From Deltaproteobacteria bacterium (GTDB lineage: Bacteria; Myxococcota_A; Polyangia; Polyangiales; Houyiibacteriaceae): a DNA stretch of 64,000 nt. The position numbers were made by a program, and so were the translations under genes. The notes beneath the pieces were generated by a model. It ran no database searches, was not told where the DNA came from, and saw only the letters and a program-made list of their open reading frames with translations. Below are positions 36,184-44,108 of this stretch, piece by piece. Position 1 is the stretch's first letter. Every line of letters starts with the position of its first letter. Where the stretch lies: NCBI GenBank assembly GCA_017644045.1, contig JAEPMI010000001.1, positions 798,470 through 862,469 on the forward strand, given 5' to 3'.

Positions 36184-36216
36184 CCTCCCGGCCTGCCCTC
36201 TGACCGGGCCGGGAGG
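36184..36216. terminator. bidirectional terminator between convergent genes
   Basis: A perfect 10-bp stem (CCTCCCGGCC / GGCCGGGAGG) with a 13-nt loop lies in the 75-bp gap between the Cys-rich lipoprotein gene and nadK, which face each other. Confidence 0.65.
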
Positions 36217-36218
36217 TA

Positions 36219-37127
36219 TCACTTCCGGCCGCGGGCGCGCAGGCCGAGGAGCGTGAGGCTCTCGTCGCTGCGTCGCAGGCGGATCTCGGAACCGATGTCG
36301 ACCTTGAGGACCTTCTGCGCGCCGTCGAAGAAGATGCGGCCTTCGCGGATCTTGCTCTTCACCGAGAGGGTCTCGCCAGCCTTGAGCAGCCCCTTCGTGT
36401 GCGCCAGCTCGGTCTCGCCGGGGCGGTAGGGCTCGCGAACGACCCACTGGATCTTCTTGCTCTGGATGCGGAGCACCTTGCCGCCGGCGCTTCGCTGCGC
36501 GGCCGTCGATCCGGCGGCGGGACCGACCCAGATCCCGCTCGACGTGTGCGCCTCGGACTCACCGAGCGGCTTCCCGTCGGTGTCGAGCGGCGTGATCAGG
36601 TAGCGCGTCGCCGCCGCGGGGCTCTTGTGGCAGAAGAGGATGTCGTTGAGCACTCGCCGCGTGTGCACTTCACCGTCGACCTCGACGGCCATCCGCGTGA
36701 GGCGAGTCGGCGTGAGGTCGCCGCTGAGCGCGTTGTCGACCAGCTCCTCGAGCTCGCTGGCGTCACCGGCGCAGAAGTAGCCGACGGAGGTGTCGGGCGA
36801 GCTGTTGATGGCGAGCATGGGCGTGCTCGCGTCCACCGTGTGCGAGGCCCAGAGGAGGGTCCCGTCGCCACCGAGGGTGAGCACCAGGTCCCAGCCGTTG
36901 CCATCGTCGTCATGCTGGTGGCGAAAGGTGACCGAGAGATCCTTGCGGCCCTTGAAGTAGGCCTTCGCGCGCTCGAGCGTCGCCACGTGGGTCTCGTGGG
37001 CGTGTTCGAGGACGTCGACCGAGGCGTCGCCCTCGGCGATGAGCTTCGCGATGCGCGCGTCGTCCTTCCCGTAGCGCTGCAGGGTCGTCTTCTTGTAGAC
37101 GACGAGCACCTTGGTCTTGGTGCTCAC
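36219..37127 (-). CDS. nadK: NAD kinase, NADK2-like type
   Basis: 302 residues. It phosphorylates NAD(H) to NADP(H). The diphosphate-binding GGDGT is present (TLGGDGTLLW, Asp88), with AINSSPDTSVGYFCAG, RVLNDILFCHKSPAAATRY and the glycine-rich HTSSGIWVGPAAGSTAAQRSAGG. The long N-terminus and the SSGIWVGPAAGSTAA form resemble the mitochondrial NADK2-type more than classical bacterial NadK. ATG overlaps the upstream gene's stop by 4 bp. Confidence 0.82.
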   Translation of the reverse strand: MSTKTKVLVVYKKTTLQRYGKDDARIAKLIAEGDASVDVLEHAHETHVATLERAKAYFKGRKDLSVTFRHQHDDDGNGWDLVLTLGGDGTLLWASHTVDASTPMLAINSSPDTSVGYFCAGDASELEELVDNALSGDLTPTRLTRMAVEVDGEVHTRRVLNDILFCHKSPAAATRYLITPLDTDGKPLGESEAHTSSGIWVGPAAGSTAAQRSAGGKVLRIQSKKIQWVVREPYRPGETELAHTKGLLKAGETLSVKSKIREGRIFFDGAQKVLKVDIGSEIRLRRSDESLTLLGLRARGRK

Positions 37128-37657
37128 AAGGGCGCTTCCTCTTCCTGCCAGGTCCAGCGGAGCGCCACGCCTGGGGCGAGCGTGCTGCGGGTCTCGCCGG
37201 CCCCCATGATGAGCCAGTAGTCGAGGACGAAGGCGACCGCCAAGCGCTCGCCCCAGCGGATGTCGAGGCTCCCGCCCACGCTCACGAAGAGGCCGCCCTT
37301 GAGGCCGTCGTTCGTGGCGCCGCCCCAGGGGCCGGCGCGAACGGTGAGGCTCCCGCCGACGTAGTCACCGATGCCCGCGATGCCGAGCGTGAGCCCGATG
37401 GGGGCGAAGGCGCGGTTGCTCTCACCGGCGTCCGCACCCCCGGTGAGCGCGCCGACCCCGGCGGCCAGCCCGATCCGGAAGAGATCGAAGCGCTTCCAGA
37501 GGTCGACCAGGATCGTCCCGCCACGCTCGCCCTGGTCGCCCAGCTCGAAGTGGAGCTGCGCGGCCACGGATCCGTCCGGGTTCCAGTCGGCGTGGGCGGT
37601 ACTGGCCGAAGCGCCGAGGGCGACCAGGAGGACGAGGGCGAAGCTGGAGGAACGCAA
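37124..37657 (-). CDS. exported beta-rich protein (outer-membrane-type)
   Basis: 177 residues from a TTG start at 37657 with GGAGAG nine bases upstream; this gives a clean signal peptide (SSFALVLLVALGASASTAHA). The mature part is made of alternating beta-like strands rich in Gly and aromatic residues (VGALTGGADAG, GGLFVSVGGSLDIRWG, YWLIMGAG), as in small outer-membrane barrels. The stop overlaps the nadK ATG. The upstream part of the long open frame is a shadow of the transaldolase gene and repeats. Confidence 0.6.
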   Translation of the reverse strand: MRSSSFALVLLVALGASASTAHADWNPDGSVAAQLHFELGDQGERGGTILVDLWKRFDLFRIGLAAGVGALTGGADAGESNRAFAPIGLTLGIAGIGDYVGGSLTVRAGPWGGATNDGLKGGLFVSVGGSLDIRWGERLAVAFVLDYWLIMGAGETRSTLAPGVALRWTWQEEEAPL

Positions 37658-37701
37658 GGTCGGTGGCTCTCCGAGACGAAGGCTACAGGAGCCAGGTGTG
37701 C

Positions 37702-38343
37702 TCAGCCGGACTTCTTGGCGTCGGCCAGGAACTGCTCGAGGCCGCGGTCGGTGAGCGGGTGCTTCAGGAGCTGGTGGATGACCTTGTGCGGCAGGGTCGC
37801 CACGTCGGAGCCGAGCAGGGCCGCCTGGACCACGTGGAGCGGGTGGCGGATGGACGCCGCGAGCACCTGCGTCGTCATGTCGTAGTTCCGGTAGATGGTG
37901 ATGATCTGCTCGAGCAGCTCCATGCCCTCGCCGCTGATGTCGTCGACGCGGCCGAGGAAGGGGCTGATGTAGGTCGCACCGGCCTTCGCGGCGAGCATGG
38001 CCTGGGTCGGGCTGAAGCAGAGCGTCACGTTCGTCCGGATGCCCTCCTTCGTGAAGATCTGGACCGCCTTGAGGCCCTCGGCGATGAGCGGGACCTTCAC
38101 CACGATGTTCTCGTGGATCTTGGCGAGCTTCCGGCCCTCTTCGAGCATCCCGTCGCAGTCGGTCGAGATGACCTCGGCGCTGATCGGACCGTCGACGATC
38201 TCGACGATGTCGTTGATGACCTCTTCCAGCGTCCGACCGCTCTTGGCGATGAGGCTCGGGTTGGTGGTCACCCCGTCGACCAGGCCCATGGCCGCAGCGT
38301 CCTTGATGTCGTCGATGTCGGCGGAGTCGATGAAGATCTGCAT
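37702..38343 (-). CDS. small transaldolase / fructose-6-phosphate aldolase-like protein
   Basis: 213 residues, the length of the TalC/FSA subgroup. It begins [20 protein letters not shown] and contains [14 protein letters not shown], then the Schiff-base lysine in [39 protein letters not shown] and [13 protein letters not shown]. Enzymes of this type move a three-carbon dihydroxyacetone unit (transaldolase) or cleave fructose 6-phosphate. Acts in the non-oxidative pentose phosphate pathway. The upstream region carries the tandem repeat array. Confidence 0.9.
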   Translation of the reverse strand: MQIFIDSADIDDIKDAAAMGLVDGVTTNPSLIAKSGRTLEEVINDIVEIVDGPISAEVISTDCDGMLEEGRKLAKIHENIVVKVPLIAEGLKAVQIFTKEGIRTNVTLCFSPTQAMLAAKAGATYISPFLGRVDDISGEGMELLEQIITIYRNYDMTTQVLAASIRHPLHVVQAALLGSDVATLPHKVIHQLLKHPLTDRGLEQFLADAKKSG

Positions 38344-38480
38344 GGTGTCTCTCTCGTGAAGGGTCGGACGGCGCCACGCGCCTGTCACTGGAGGCATAGA
38401 AAGCACGGCGGCCAGAAGCAAGGGTGCTGCGATCCGAGCCGGGAGATGACGCACCCCCCTGGGGGCTCGACCCGCCCCAA

Positions 38481-38680
38481 GACCGGACTCCGAGAACCGA
38501 CTCCGAGAACCGACGGCCGACTCCGAGAACCGACGGCCGACTCCGAGAACCGACTCCGACTCCAAGAACCGACTCCGACTCCGAGAACCGACTCCGACTC
38601 CGAGAACCGACTCCGACTCCGAGAACCGACTCCGACCTCCGAGAACCGACTCCGACCTCCGAGCTCCGACTCCGACGGCC
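38481..38680. repeat. tandem repeat array, left (core CGACTCCGAGAAC)
   Basis: About ten copies of the 13-bp core CGACTCCGAGAAC, some separated by 6-7 bp spacers such as CGACGGC or CGACTC, giving mixed 13-, 19- and 20-bp periods. The array lies in the 535-bp gap between the transaldolase gene and the first four-helix-bundle gene. The same core is found at 39831-39929 in the same plus-strand orientation. Short, non-unique spacers and unit size rule out CRISPR. Confidence 0.92.
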
Positions 38681-38712
38681 TCGGGTGCGCTGAACCAGTG
38701 GGGAGTTCGTCT

Positions 38713-38878
38713 CTCGTCCTGGTCTGTTCACCGTGCCCTCGTGCTCGGCGGCGTCAACCCTGCTCCGCCTGCGGCTCCGCACCGCCTGCGGCGGCAAGGG
38801 GTTGACTCCGCCTGCGCTCGAGGGCGGGGGCCTTCGGCCAGGACGAGGTGTCCATGGCAACACACAACGGAGGTTCCC
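38713..38878 (+). promoter_or_regulatory. conserved leader upstream of four-helix-bundle gene 1
   Basis: The sequence matches, with gaps, the leader of the convergent gene 2 (39602-39780 on the minus strand): shared blocks CTCGTCCTG, TGCCCTCGTG, GGGGTTGACT, CGAGGGCGG and GTCCATGG in the same order. TTGACT (38802-38807) could be a -35 element; no clear -10 is seen. GGAGG at 38869-38873 is the ribosome site. It suggests that leader and gene were duplicated as a unit. Confidence 0.55.
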
Positions 38879-39217
38879 ATGAAGGTCTATCGAGTCGCGC
38901 TCCAGATGGTCGGTGAGGTGCACACAGCGGTCCTGCCCAAGGTTCGCGCGGGCGGTGACCGCGAGATCGCTGATCAGCTCCATCGAGCATCGCGGTCGGT
39001 CGCGCTCAACGTCGCAGAGGGGCTCGGGCTGCTGCCTGGGAAGCGGCAGCGCAATCACTTCCAGATCGCGCTCGGGTCGGCGCGCGAGACGATGGCGTGC
39101 ATCGACATCGCGGTGGCGACTGGGCTGGTGAGCTCGGAGTCGGTGGCTCCGGTCGCCGACCGGGTCGATCACGTCTGCGCGATGCTCTGGAAGCTCACGC
39201 GGCGGAGCGCCGCGTAG
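38879..39217 (+). CDS. four-helix-bundle protein 1 (23S rRNA IVP / bAvd-like family)
   Basis: 112 residues from ATG 38879 with ACGGAGG upstream. Four amphipathic helices with family hallmarks: VHTAVLPKVRAGGDREIADQL, the loop SVALNVAEGLGLLPGKRQRNHF, ALGSARETMACIDIAVATGLV and a last helix. The SVALNVAEG and ALGSARE stretches are typical of the 23S-rRNA-intervening-sequence protein family, whose fold is shared with the Avd accessory protein of diversity-generating retroelements. Molecular role unknown; no reverse transcriptase or rRNA is nearby. Convergent with a diverged paralogue. Confidence 0.85.
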   Translation: MKVYRVALQMVGEVHTAVLPKVRAGGDREIADQLHRASRSVALNVAEGLGLLPGKRQRNHFQIALGSARETMACIDIAVATGLVSSESVAPVADRVDHVCAMLWKLTRRSAA

Positions 39218-39227
39218 CGCAGCGCAA

Positions 39228-39262
39228 CGAGAGCCGCCGGGAACCGGGCCCGGCGGCTCTCG
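39228..39262. terminator. bidirectional terminator between the two four-helix-bundle genes
   Basis: A perfect 14-bp stem (CGAGAGCCGCCGGG / CCCGGCGGCTCTCG) with a 7-nt loop, centred in the 54-bp gap between the convergent genes. Confidence 0.8.
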
Positions 39263-39271
39263 CGCTTCGCG

Positions 39272-39601
39272 CTATGAGGCCGTCAGGCCGTAGAGCATCT
39301 TGTTGACCCGGTCGCTGAGCGCTCGCGCTTCGTGCGCCGAACCGGCCGGCACCGCCGCGGTCGCGACGAGCAACTCGAGGCACGTGAACACCTCGCGACC
39401 CGAGCCAAGCGCGACTCGGAAGTGATGCTTCTGCCGACGCGACCGGCCGTAGCCAGAGCCTTCGGCGATGTTGAGCGGCGTCGAGCGAACCGCACGACCG
39501 AGCTGATCCGCGAGCTCCGGATCGTTGACGCGAGCCAGGGGCATCACGTCGCGATGAACGAGAGCAACGAGCTGAAGTGAGAGCTGATGAACGATGAGCA
39601 T
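39272..39601 (-). CDS. four-helix-bundle protein 2 (23S rRNA IVP / bAvd-like family)
   Basis: 109 residues from ATG 39601, chosen by alignment with protein 1 (MLIVHQLSLQLVALVHRDV against MKVYRVALQMVGEVHTAV). The family blocks are STPLNIAEGSGYGRSRRQKHHF and ALGSGREVFTCLELLVATAAV; ELADQLGRAVRS parallels EIADQLHRASRS. Identity with protein 1 is moderate by eye, so the duplication is old or the copies came separately. An ATG 27 bp upstream is an alternative start. Basic residues in the first loop may bind nucleic acid. Confidence 0.85.
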   Translation of the reverse strand: MLIVHQLSLQLVALVHRDVMPLARVNDPELADQLGRAVRSTPLNIAEGSGYGRSRRQKHHFRVALGSGREVFTCLELLVATAAVPAGSAHEARALSDRVNKMLYGLTAS

Positions 39602-39780
39602 GAGGGACGGAGTCCTTTCGAGCGCCATGGACGACGTGACCGCCACGCCGTCCTGCGCACTGCCCACCGCCCTCGTGGGCGGCGTCAGTCAACCCCGTCA
39701 GCCGCCGAAGGCGGGACGAGCGTAGCGAGTCGGGTTTACTTACCCCGACCACGAGGGCAGCCTCACATCAGCAGGACGAG
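39602..39780 (-). promoter_or_regulatory. conserved leader upstream of four-helix-bundle gene 2
   Basis: Read on the minus strand it repeats the ordered blocks of leader 1, with TTGACT at 39687-39692 and GTCCATGG near the start; AAAGGA lies upstream of the ATG. It contains an additional stretch (GGTAAGTAAACCC) absent from leader 1. Confidence 0.5.
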
Positions 39781-39830
39781 CCCAGCCCCTTCCCCCTTGC
39801 CGAAGGCAAGCCGATGCGAAGCGAGGCTAC

Positions 39831-39929
39831 GACTCCGACAGCCGACTCCGAGAACCGACAGCCGACTCCGAGAACCGATCGCCGACTCCGAGAACCGATC
39901 GCCGACTCCGACGACCGATCGCCGAGAGC
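39831..39929. repeat. tandem repeat array, right (20-bp period, core CGACTCCGAGAAC)
   Basis: Four units of 20 bp (GCCGACTCCGAGAACCGATC with small changes) preceded by a partial one and followed by GCCGAGAGCC. It ends 10 bp from the stop of the gluzincin gene. Same core and same strand orientation as the left array, so the two four-helix-bundle genes are bracketed by direct repeats. Confidence 0.92.
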
Positions 39930-39939
39930 CGAACCCCGC

Positions 39940-41484
39940 TCAGGGGGCGGCGGCGACTCTGAGCTCGTACCCCACCTTCGTGCCGTTCCCACCGTCCCGC
40001 ACGTAGAGCACGTACCAGCCGGGCTCGAGCCGGCGGCGAATGACCTCGCGGGAGCCCGTGCCGCGGGCGCCGTCGACCAGCTCGGCCCGCAGGTCGCGCA
40101 GCTCGAGGTCGAGGTCGGTGTGGTCGGCGGGGGCGCCGCTGCCGAGGATCTTCAGCTCGACCACCACGTTCGTCGCGGCTTCGAGTCGGAAGCGATAGAC
40201 GTCGACCGCATCCAGCCCGTTCACCGGATGGGGCGGGCTGCCGCTCGGCGTCGGGTTCGAGACCGAATCGATCTTCCCGGAGAGCGTCGCCGGCAGCTGC
40301 AGGTCCGTGGGCCAGAGGCTCACGTCGTCTTCGGGGAGCATCTCGCTGGGATGACCACCGACGACCAGGACGCGCTTCATGGCCGCTTCCGTGACGCGGC
40401 CGGTCCTCACCAGGAAGCGCAGGAAGGTGGCCACCGAGGGGAACGCGCCTTCCTCCGAGCGCAGGGCGCGCATCGCGTCCAGCACCCCGGCGGGCCCGAG
40501 GGCGACACCGTCGCGGTCCGAGTCCGGGAGCTCGCCCGCGCCGTCCGCGAGGTCCCAGAGGATCTCGGCGACCCCGGCCTCGCTGCCGATGCCGTGCGGC
40601 TCGTCGTGAGCGCCGCGCTCCAGGTCGTGGTGGATCCGCAGGCTCCCGTGCGGCTCGACGCCGATGGTGTCGAGGTACTTCGGGTGGCGCATCACGGCGG
40701 CGGCGAAGAACGTCGCGCGCCCCTCCTCCCACGCGAGCCCCGGGTCGAGCAGGAAGCCGCGGGGGTGGCCGCCGCCGTGGCTGCTGTCGGTGGTCAGCAC
40801 GTCGAACACGAAGTGACCGAACTCGTGCAGGACGATCGTCTCGTCGTGCTCGTCGGTGTCGGTGGTGAACTGCTGGTTGGGCTCACCGCCGAGGAGCTCG
40901 ATGGTGTAGCGCCCCGAGCCGGCGGGCCGCTCACCGGTGTAGAAGCTCCACTCGGTGGTCTGACCGCGGCCCCAGTAGGCGAAGAAGGGCGGGAGGTCGA
41001 GACCGACCCACCCCTTCACGGCCATCGCGCCACGGAGCATCGCGTCGAGGATGTGGAGCGCTCCCGCCATCGACTCTTCGTCGGCGACGTGAATCGTCTC
41101 CCCGGCATCGGGCACCGGTACGCGGAGTCGGTGCGGCTCGACCCCCACGCCATCCGTCGAGACCATCAGATCGTGGGGTGCGACCTTCACCTGGCTCACC
41201 AGCTCCACGCTCGTGGCCGCCGTCGTGGCATCGAGGCCGAAGCAGCCGCGCTCGTCGGTCACGCCGACCGTGAGGGGCTCCTCGCCGTTCAGCGCCCGCA
41301 CGTGGATCAAGCGCGCGGGCAGCGGGCGCCGGAGCGAAGACGCACCCGTCGGGGTCGGGGACCGCGTGTCGAAGGTGACGCACGCCTCGATGCGCAGCGG
41401 CTCCGCGTCGACTTCCGGGGTCACGGGCCCGATCCGAGGGCCGCAGGCGGTCAGCGCGAACGCGACCAGGAGCACGCGCCTCAC
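39940..41484 (-). CDS. gluzincin-type metalloprotease lipoprotein
   Basis: 514 residues from GTG 41484. Lipobox ALTAC. An N-terminal beta-rich region (about 25-120) precedes a zinc protease core: VLHEFGHFVFDV (His220, Glu221, His224) and a downstream WEEGRATFFAA with a likely Glu ligand at 253-254. A C-terminal beta-sandwich of PPC type follows (YRFRLEAATNVVVELKIL, then RRRLEPGWYVLYVRDGG), common in secreted peptidases. Exported to the surface; substrate unknown. Coupled to a small membrane protein by a GTGA overlap. The stop is next to the right repeat array. Confidence 0.78.
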   Translation of the reverse strand: MRRVLLVAFALTACGPRIGPVTPEVDAEPLRIEACVTFDTRSPTPTGASSLRRPLPARLIHVRALNGEEPLTVGVTDERGCFGLDATTAATSVELVSQVKVAPHDLMVSTDGVGVEPHRLRVPVPDAGETIHVADEESMAGALHILDAMLRGAMAVKGWVGLDLPPFFAYWGRGQTTEWSFYTGERPAGSGRYTIELLGGEPNQQFTTDTDEHDETIVLHEFGHFVFDVLTTDSSHGGGHPRGFLLDPGLAWEEGRATFFAAAVMRHPKYLDTIGVEPHGSLRIHHDLERGAHDEPHGIGSEAGVAEILWDLADGAGELPDSDRDGVALGPAGVLDAMRALRSEEGAFPSVATFLRFLVRTGRVTEAAMKRVLVVGGHPSEMLPEDDVSLWPTDLQLPATLSGKIDSVSNPTPSGSPPHPVNGLDAVDVYRFRLEAATNVVVELKILGSGAPADHTDLDLELRDLRAELVDGARGTGSREVIRRRLEPGWYVLYVRDGGNGTKVGYELRVAAAP

Positions 41485-41624
41485 TCCACCACCTCGATCT
41501 CCACGACGGTGTCTGCCGGCGCATCGTCCGTCTGTACGGGCGGATCGAGCTGCCACTCGAGCCAGGTCAGCACGGCGGCGCCGACGATGGCGAGGACCCA
41601 GAGCCAGAGGCTCCTGGAGTCCAT
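41481..41624 (-). CDS. small single-span membrane protein upstream of the gluzincin lipoprotein
   Basis: 47 residues from ATG 41624. One hydrophobic helix (SLWLWVLAIVGAAVLTWL) and an acidic tail ending EIEVVE. Its TGA overlaps the GTG of the metalloprotease gene (GTGA), which supports real translation. Function unknown. Confidence 0.5.
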   Translation of the reverse strand: MDSRSLWLWVLAIVGAAVLTWLEWQLDPPVQTDDAPADTVVEIEVVE

Positions 41625-41678
41625 CCGTGCGGGCACGCGCATGCCCCCTTCGTACACCAAAGCGGGGGACGAAGCTCG

Positions 41679-42899
41679 TCAGCGGTGGATCTGGTTCCGC
41701 AGCGAGCGGACCACCATCACCTGGGTCGCCATCGCGAGCCCGTGGCCGATGTCGGGCTGCTCCTCGACGAGGTTGCGGACCAGCCGCGCGGTCTCCCTCA
41801 GATCGAAGCGGGCCCACCCGACGATCGCGGTGTCGCCCCACTCGTAGCTGTGGCTGTCGTAGTACCAGTCACCGCTGCGGAGCGCGCCGCTGCGGCCCTC
41901 GACGTGGACCACGTCGTCGCCCGGATGCAGCCGCATCTGCCCGGACACGCCGACCAACGGAAGCGGGATCTCCCAGTCGAAGTCGACGTGGTCGTCCGTG
42001 CGCTCGACGATGCGCGCGCGGCTGCCGTGAACGAGCGACTGCCCGAACTGCTCCGGGTCCGTCATCATCGGTCGCACCTGCGCCCGGTTCGCGCCCATTC
42101 GCGCGACCACGCTGACCCGCTCGATGGCGTCGCCGTTCCGCTCCAGGAAGACCAAGTCGCCCTGACCGATGAGCCGGGTCAGCGCCATCATGTCGTACTG
42201 CGGACGGGCCAGTGGCGCGGCCCTGCGCGCCTGCTCGACGTGGCCCGCGCGCCGCTCGGCCTCGCGCTCCGTCCCGAGGAGCATGACGGTGCCGAGGATG
42301 GTGTTGATGCTGCGAAAGACCGATCGCCCGCCGCTCGACAGGCGGTCGGCCACGTAGTTCGCGCCGCGCATGTCGAGACGGATCGCGAGCACGACCATCG
42401 AGCGGTTCTCCCCCTCGGGATGGACCCGCCACACCATGCGGCCCTGACCGAGGTCGCCGCCGATCGCGCGGACGTCGATGCGGTGCCCGCGGCGCGCGTT
42501 GCCGGGATAGGTCGTCATCACGTTCTGGCCGGAGAGTCGGAAGACCGCGAGTCGCCAGCTCCAGTCGTACGCGGTCTGTCGGCCCTCGCGGGTGGTGATG
42601 TCCACGTCGTCCATCGCCGGCATGAAGCGTGGGTATGCAGCCGGGTCGGCGATGACCTGGGCGACCGTGTCCGCGGGCGCATCGACCAACCCGGCGAGGA
42701 CGATGGACGAGATGTCCGAGTGGGCGTCGTAGAAGTGGGCCAGCAGCGCCGGCCCCCGCTCGAGGTGGGGCCGGAGGAGCGAGCGCTCCGCGGCGTTGAA
42801 CGTCCGCAGCGGAGCGTCCGCCGCGTCGGAGGGGTCCTGAGCCGACGCGGTGACGGCGAAGGACGCCACGAGGGCGAACGCGAGGGTCCGAGCACGCAT
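41679..42899 (-). CDS. secreted START-like (SRPBCC) protein, probably duplicated fold
   Basis: 406 residues from ATG 42899 with AAAGGG upstream. Signal peptide (MRARTLAFALVASFAVTASA). Two SRPBCC-like halves: the first with AGLVDAPADTVAQVIADPAAYPRFMPAMDDV, the second beginning VSVVARMGANRAQVRPMMTDPEQFGQSL, each followed by beta-strands such as HRIDVRAIGG and DFDWEIPLPLVGV. These folds bind hydrophobic ligands such as lipids or polyketides. Periplasmic; substrate unknown. It lies 54 bp upstream of the small membrane gene. Confidence 0.7.
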   Translation of the reverse strand: MRARTLAFALVASFAVTASAQDPSDAADAPLRTFNAAERSLLRPHLERGPALLAHFYDAHSDISSIVLAGLVDAPADTVAQVIADPAAYPRFMPAMDDVDITTREGRQTAYDWSWRLAVFRLSGQNVMTTYPGNARRGHRIDVRAIGGDLGQGRMVWRVHPEGENRSMVVLAIRLDMRGANYVADRLSSGGRSVFRSINTILGTVMLLGTEREAERRAGHVEQARRAAPLARPQYDMMALTRLIGQGDLVFLERNGDAIERVSVVARMGANRAQVRPMMTDPEQFGQSLVHGSRARIVERTDDHVDFDWEIPLPLVGVSGQMRLHPGDDVVHVEGRSGALRSGDWYYDSHSYEWGDTAIVGWARFDLRETARLVRNLVEEQPDIGHGLAMATQVMVVRSLRNQIHR

Positions 42900-42947
42900 G
42901 CCCTTTCGGACGGCGCGCTCGGACCGATTGTTCAAATCACGCCGCGC

Positions 42948-44108
42948 TCAGAGGTCGTCGTAGGTGATGGCCCCGCGCATGCTGCCGGTGTGAATGGCGC
43001 ACCGGTAGGCGTCGATCGCGGCCTCGAAGTCGGTGTCCACGGTGAAGAGGACGGCCGATCCGGTCTCGTCCCAGTCGATCTGGACGTCGCCCTCGAGCGC
43101 GCCGGCGGTGGCGCCCTGCGCGAGCTGCACCGTGTCGGCACCCCCGCCACCGTCGGTGATCAGATCGAAGGGGTGGGCGCCTGGGCTCGTGTTCACGACG
43201 CGATAGCGGAGCCCACGGATCAGGGTGATCGCGGGGTCCGCGCCGGTCAGGCTCGCGGTCGGCGCGAACGCGGACGAGGCGGCCATCGAGAAGTTGAAGT
43301 TGGCCCCATCGCCACTGACGGTGACCTCGATGTCCGGCGTACCGGCCGGGATCGTCACGGTGACGTTCCCCTCGATGTCGGCGCCATCGTTGGCGACCGG
43401 GTCCGTGCCCGACTCGAAGGTCCCGATGGTGCCCGCGTCCTCGTGGAGGCGCACGATCACCATCTCCGTGTCACCGAGGCGCGAAGTGAGCGGGATCTCG
43501 GCGTCGGTCGTCGTGCCCGCGCTCACCGCAAGGGTGCCGAGCACCATGGTGTCGGCGGCGTCGTAGACCACCAGGAACCCGTCCGCGCCGGCTTCGACCT
43601 CGGGGATCGTCAGCACGGTGGTGAGGTCCATCGTGATCGCGCCGGCGTTCACGTCGAGCGAGCAGATGCTCGTGTTCGCGCAGCCGGAGACGGCGTCACA
43701 GCTGTCCGCGGTGCAGGCGTTGGTGTCGTCGCACATCGCGTCCGTCGGCGTGTTCGAGCAGACCCCGCCCGTGCAGCCCTCGACCGTGCAGTCGACCGAG
43801 TCGTCGCAGTCGCCCGGGTCGGTGCACATGAAGGCGTCGCCGTCGAACATGTCGGTTTCCGCGCCCATGTCCTCGGCCGGACCCATGTCCTCTTCCGGGC
43901 CCATGTCGTCCTCGGGTCCCATGTCCTCTTCCGGGCCCATGTCCTCTTCGGGCGGCGTGCCCATGTCCTCGTCGTCCATGGCCATGTCGACACCGCCGTC
44001 GTCGACGATCCGGTCCCGATCGAAGTCCACCACGAGCTCACACCCGGCCATGGCGACCAGGGCCAGCAGCCACCCGGCCCGACCCAATCCACTCATCCGT
44101 CGACCCAT
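42948..44108 (-). CDS. lipoprotein with acidic DMG repeats and a C-terminal cupredoxin domain
   Basis: 386 residues. Its ATG overlaps the TPR-PEGA gene's stop (TGATG). Lipobox VAMAGC, then repeated EDMGPE units (about 45-85), a Cys-rich region (CDDSVDCTVEGC) and two beta domains; the middle one begins ITMDLTTVLTIPEVEAG. The last domain looks like a blue-copper cupredoxin: His312 in GAHPF and Cys370-His373-Met377 in CAIHTGSM. It probably carries a Cu site for electron transfer or storage at the surface. Spacing of the ligands fits plastocyanin-type proteins. Confidence 0.75.
   Translation of the reverse strand: MGRRMSGLGRAGWLLALVAMAGCELVVDFDRDRIVDDGGVDMAMDDEDMGTPPEEDMGPEEDMGPEDDMGPEEDMGPAEDMGAETDMFDGDAFMCTDPGDCDDSVDCTVEGCTGGVCSNTPTDAMCDDTNACTADSCDAVSGCANTSICSLDVNAGAITMDLTTVLTIPEVEAGADGFLVVYDAADTMVLGTLAVSAGTTTDAEIPLTSRLGDTEMVIVRLHEDAGTIGTFESGTDPVANDGADIEGNVTVTIPAGTPDIEVTVSGDGANFNFSMAASSAFAPTASLTGADPAITLIRGLRYRVVNTSPGAHPFDLITDGGGGADTVQLAQGATAGALEGDVQIDWDETGSAVLFTVDTDFEAAIDAYRCAIHTGSMRGAITYDDL

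Noticed and set aside
38481-38680. CRISPR array
   Set aside because: Units are 13-20 bp with 0-7 bp spacers that are not unique, and no cas genes are nearby.
38879-39601. Diversity-generating retroelement
   Set aside because: The four-helix-bundle proteins share the Avd fold, but there is no reverse transcriptase, template or variable repeat in the window.
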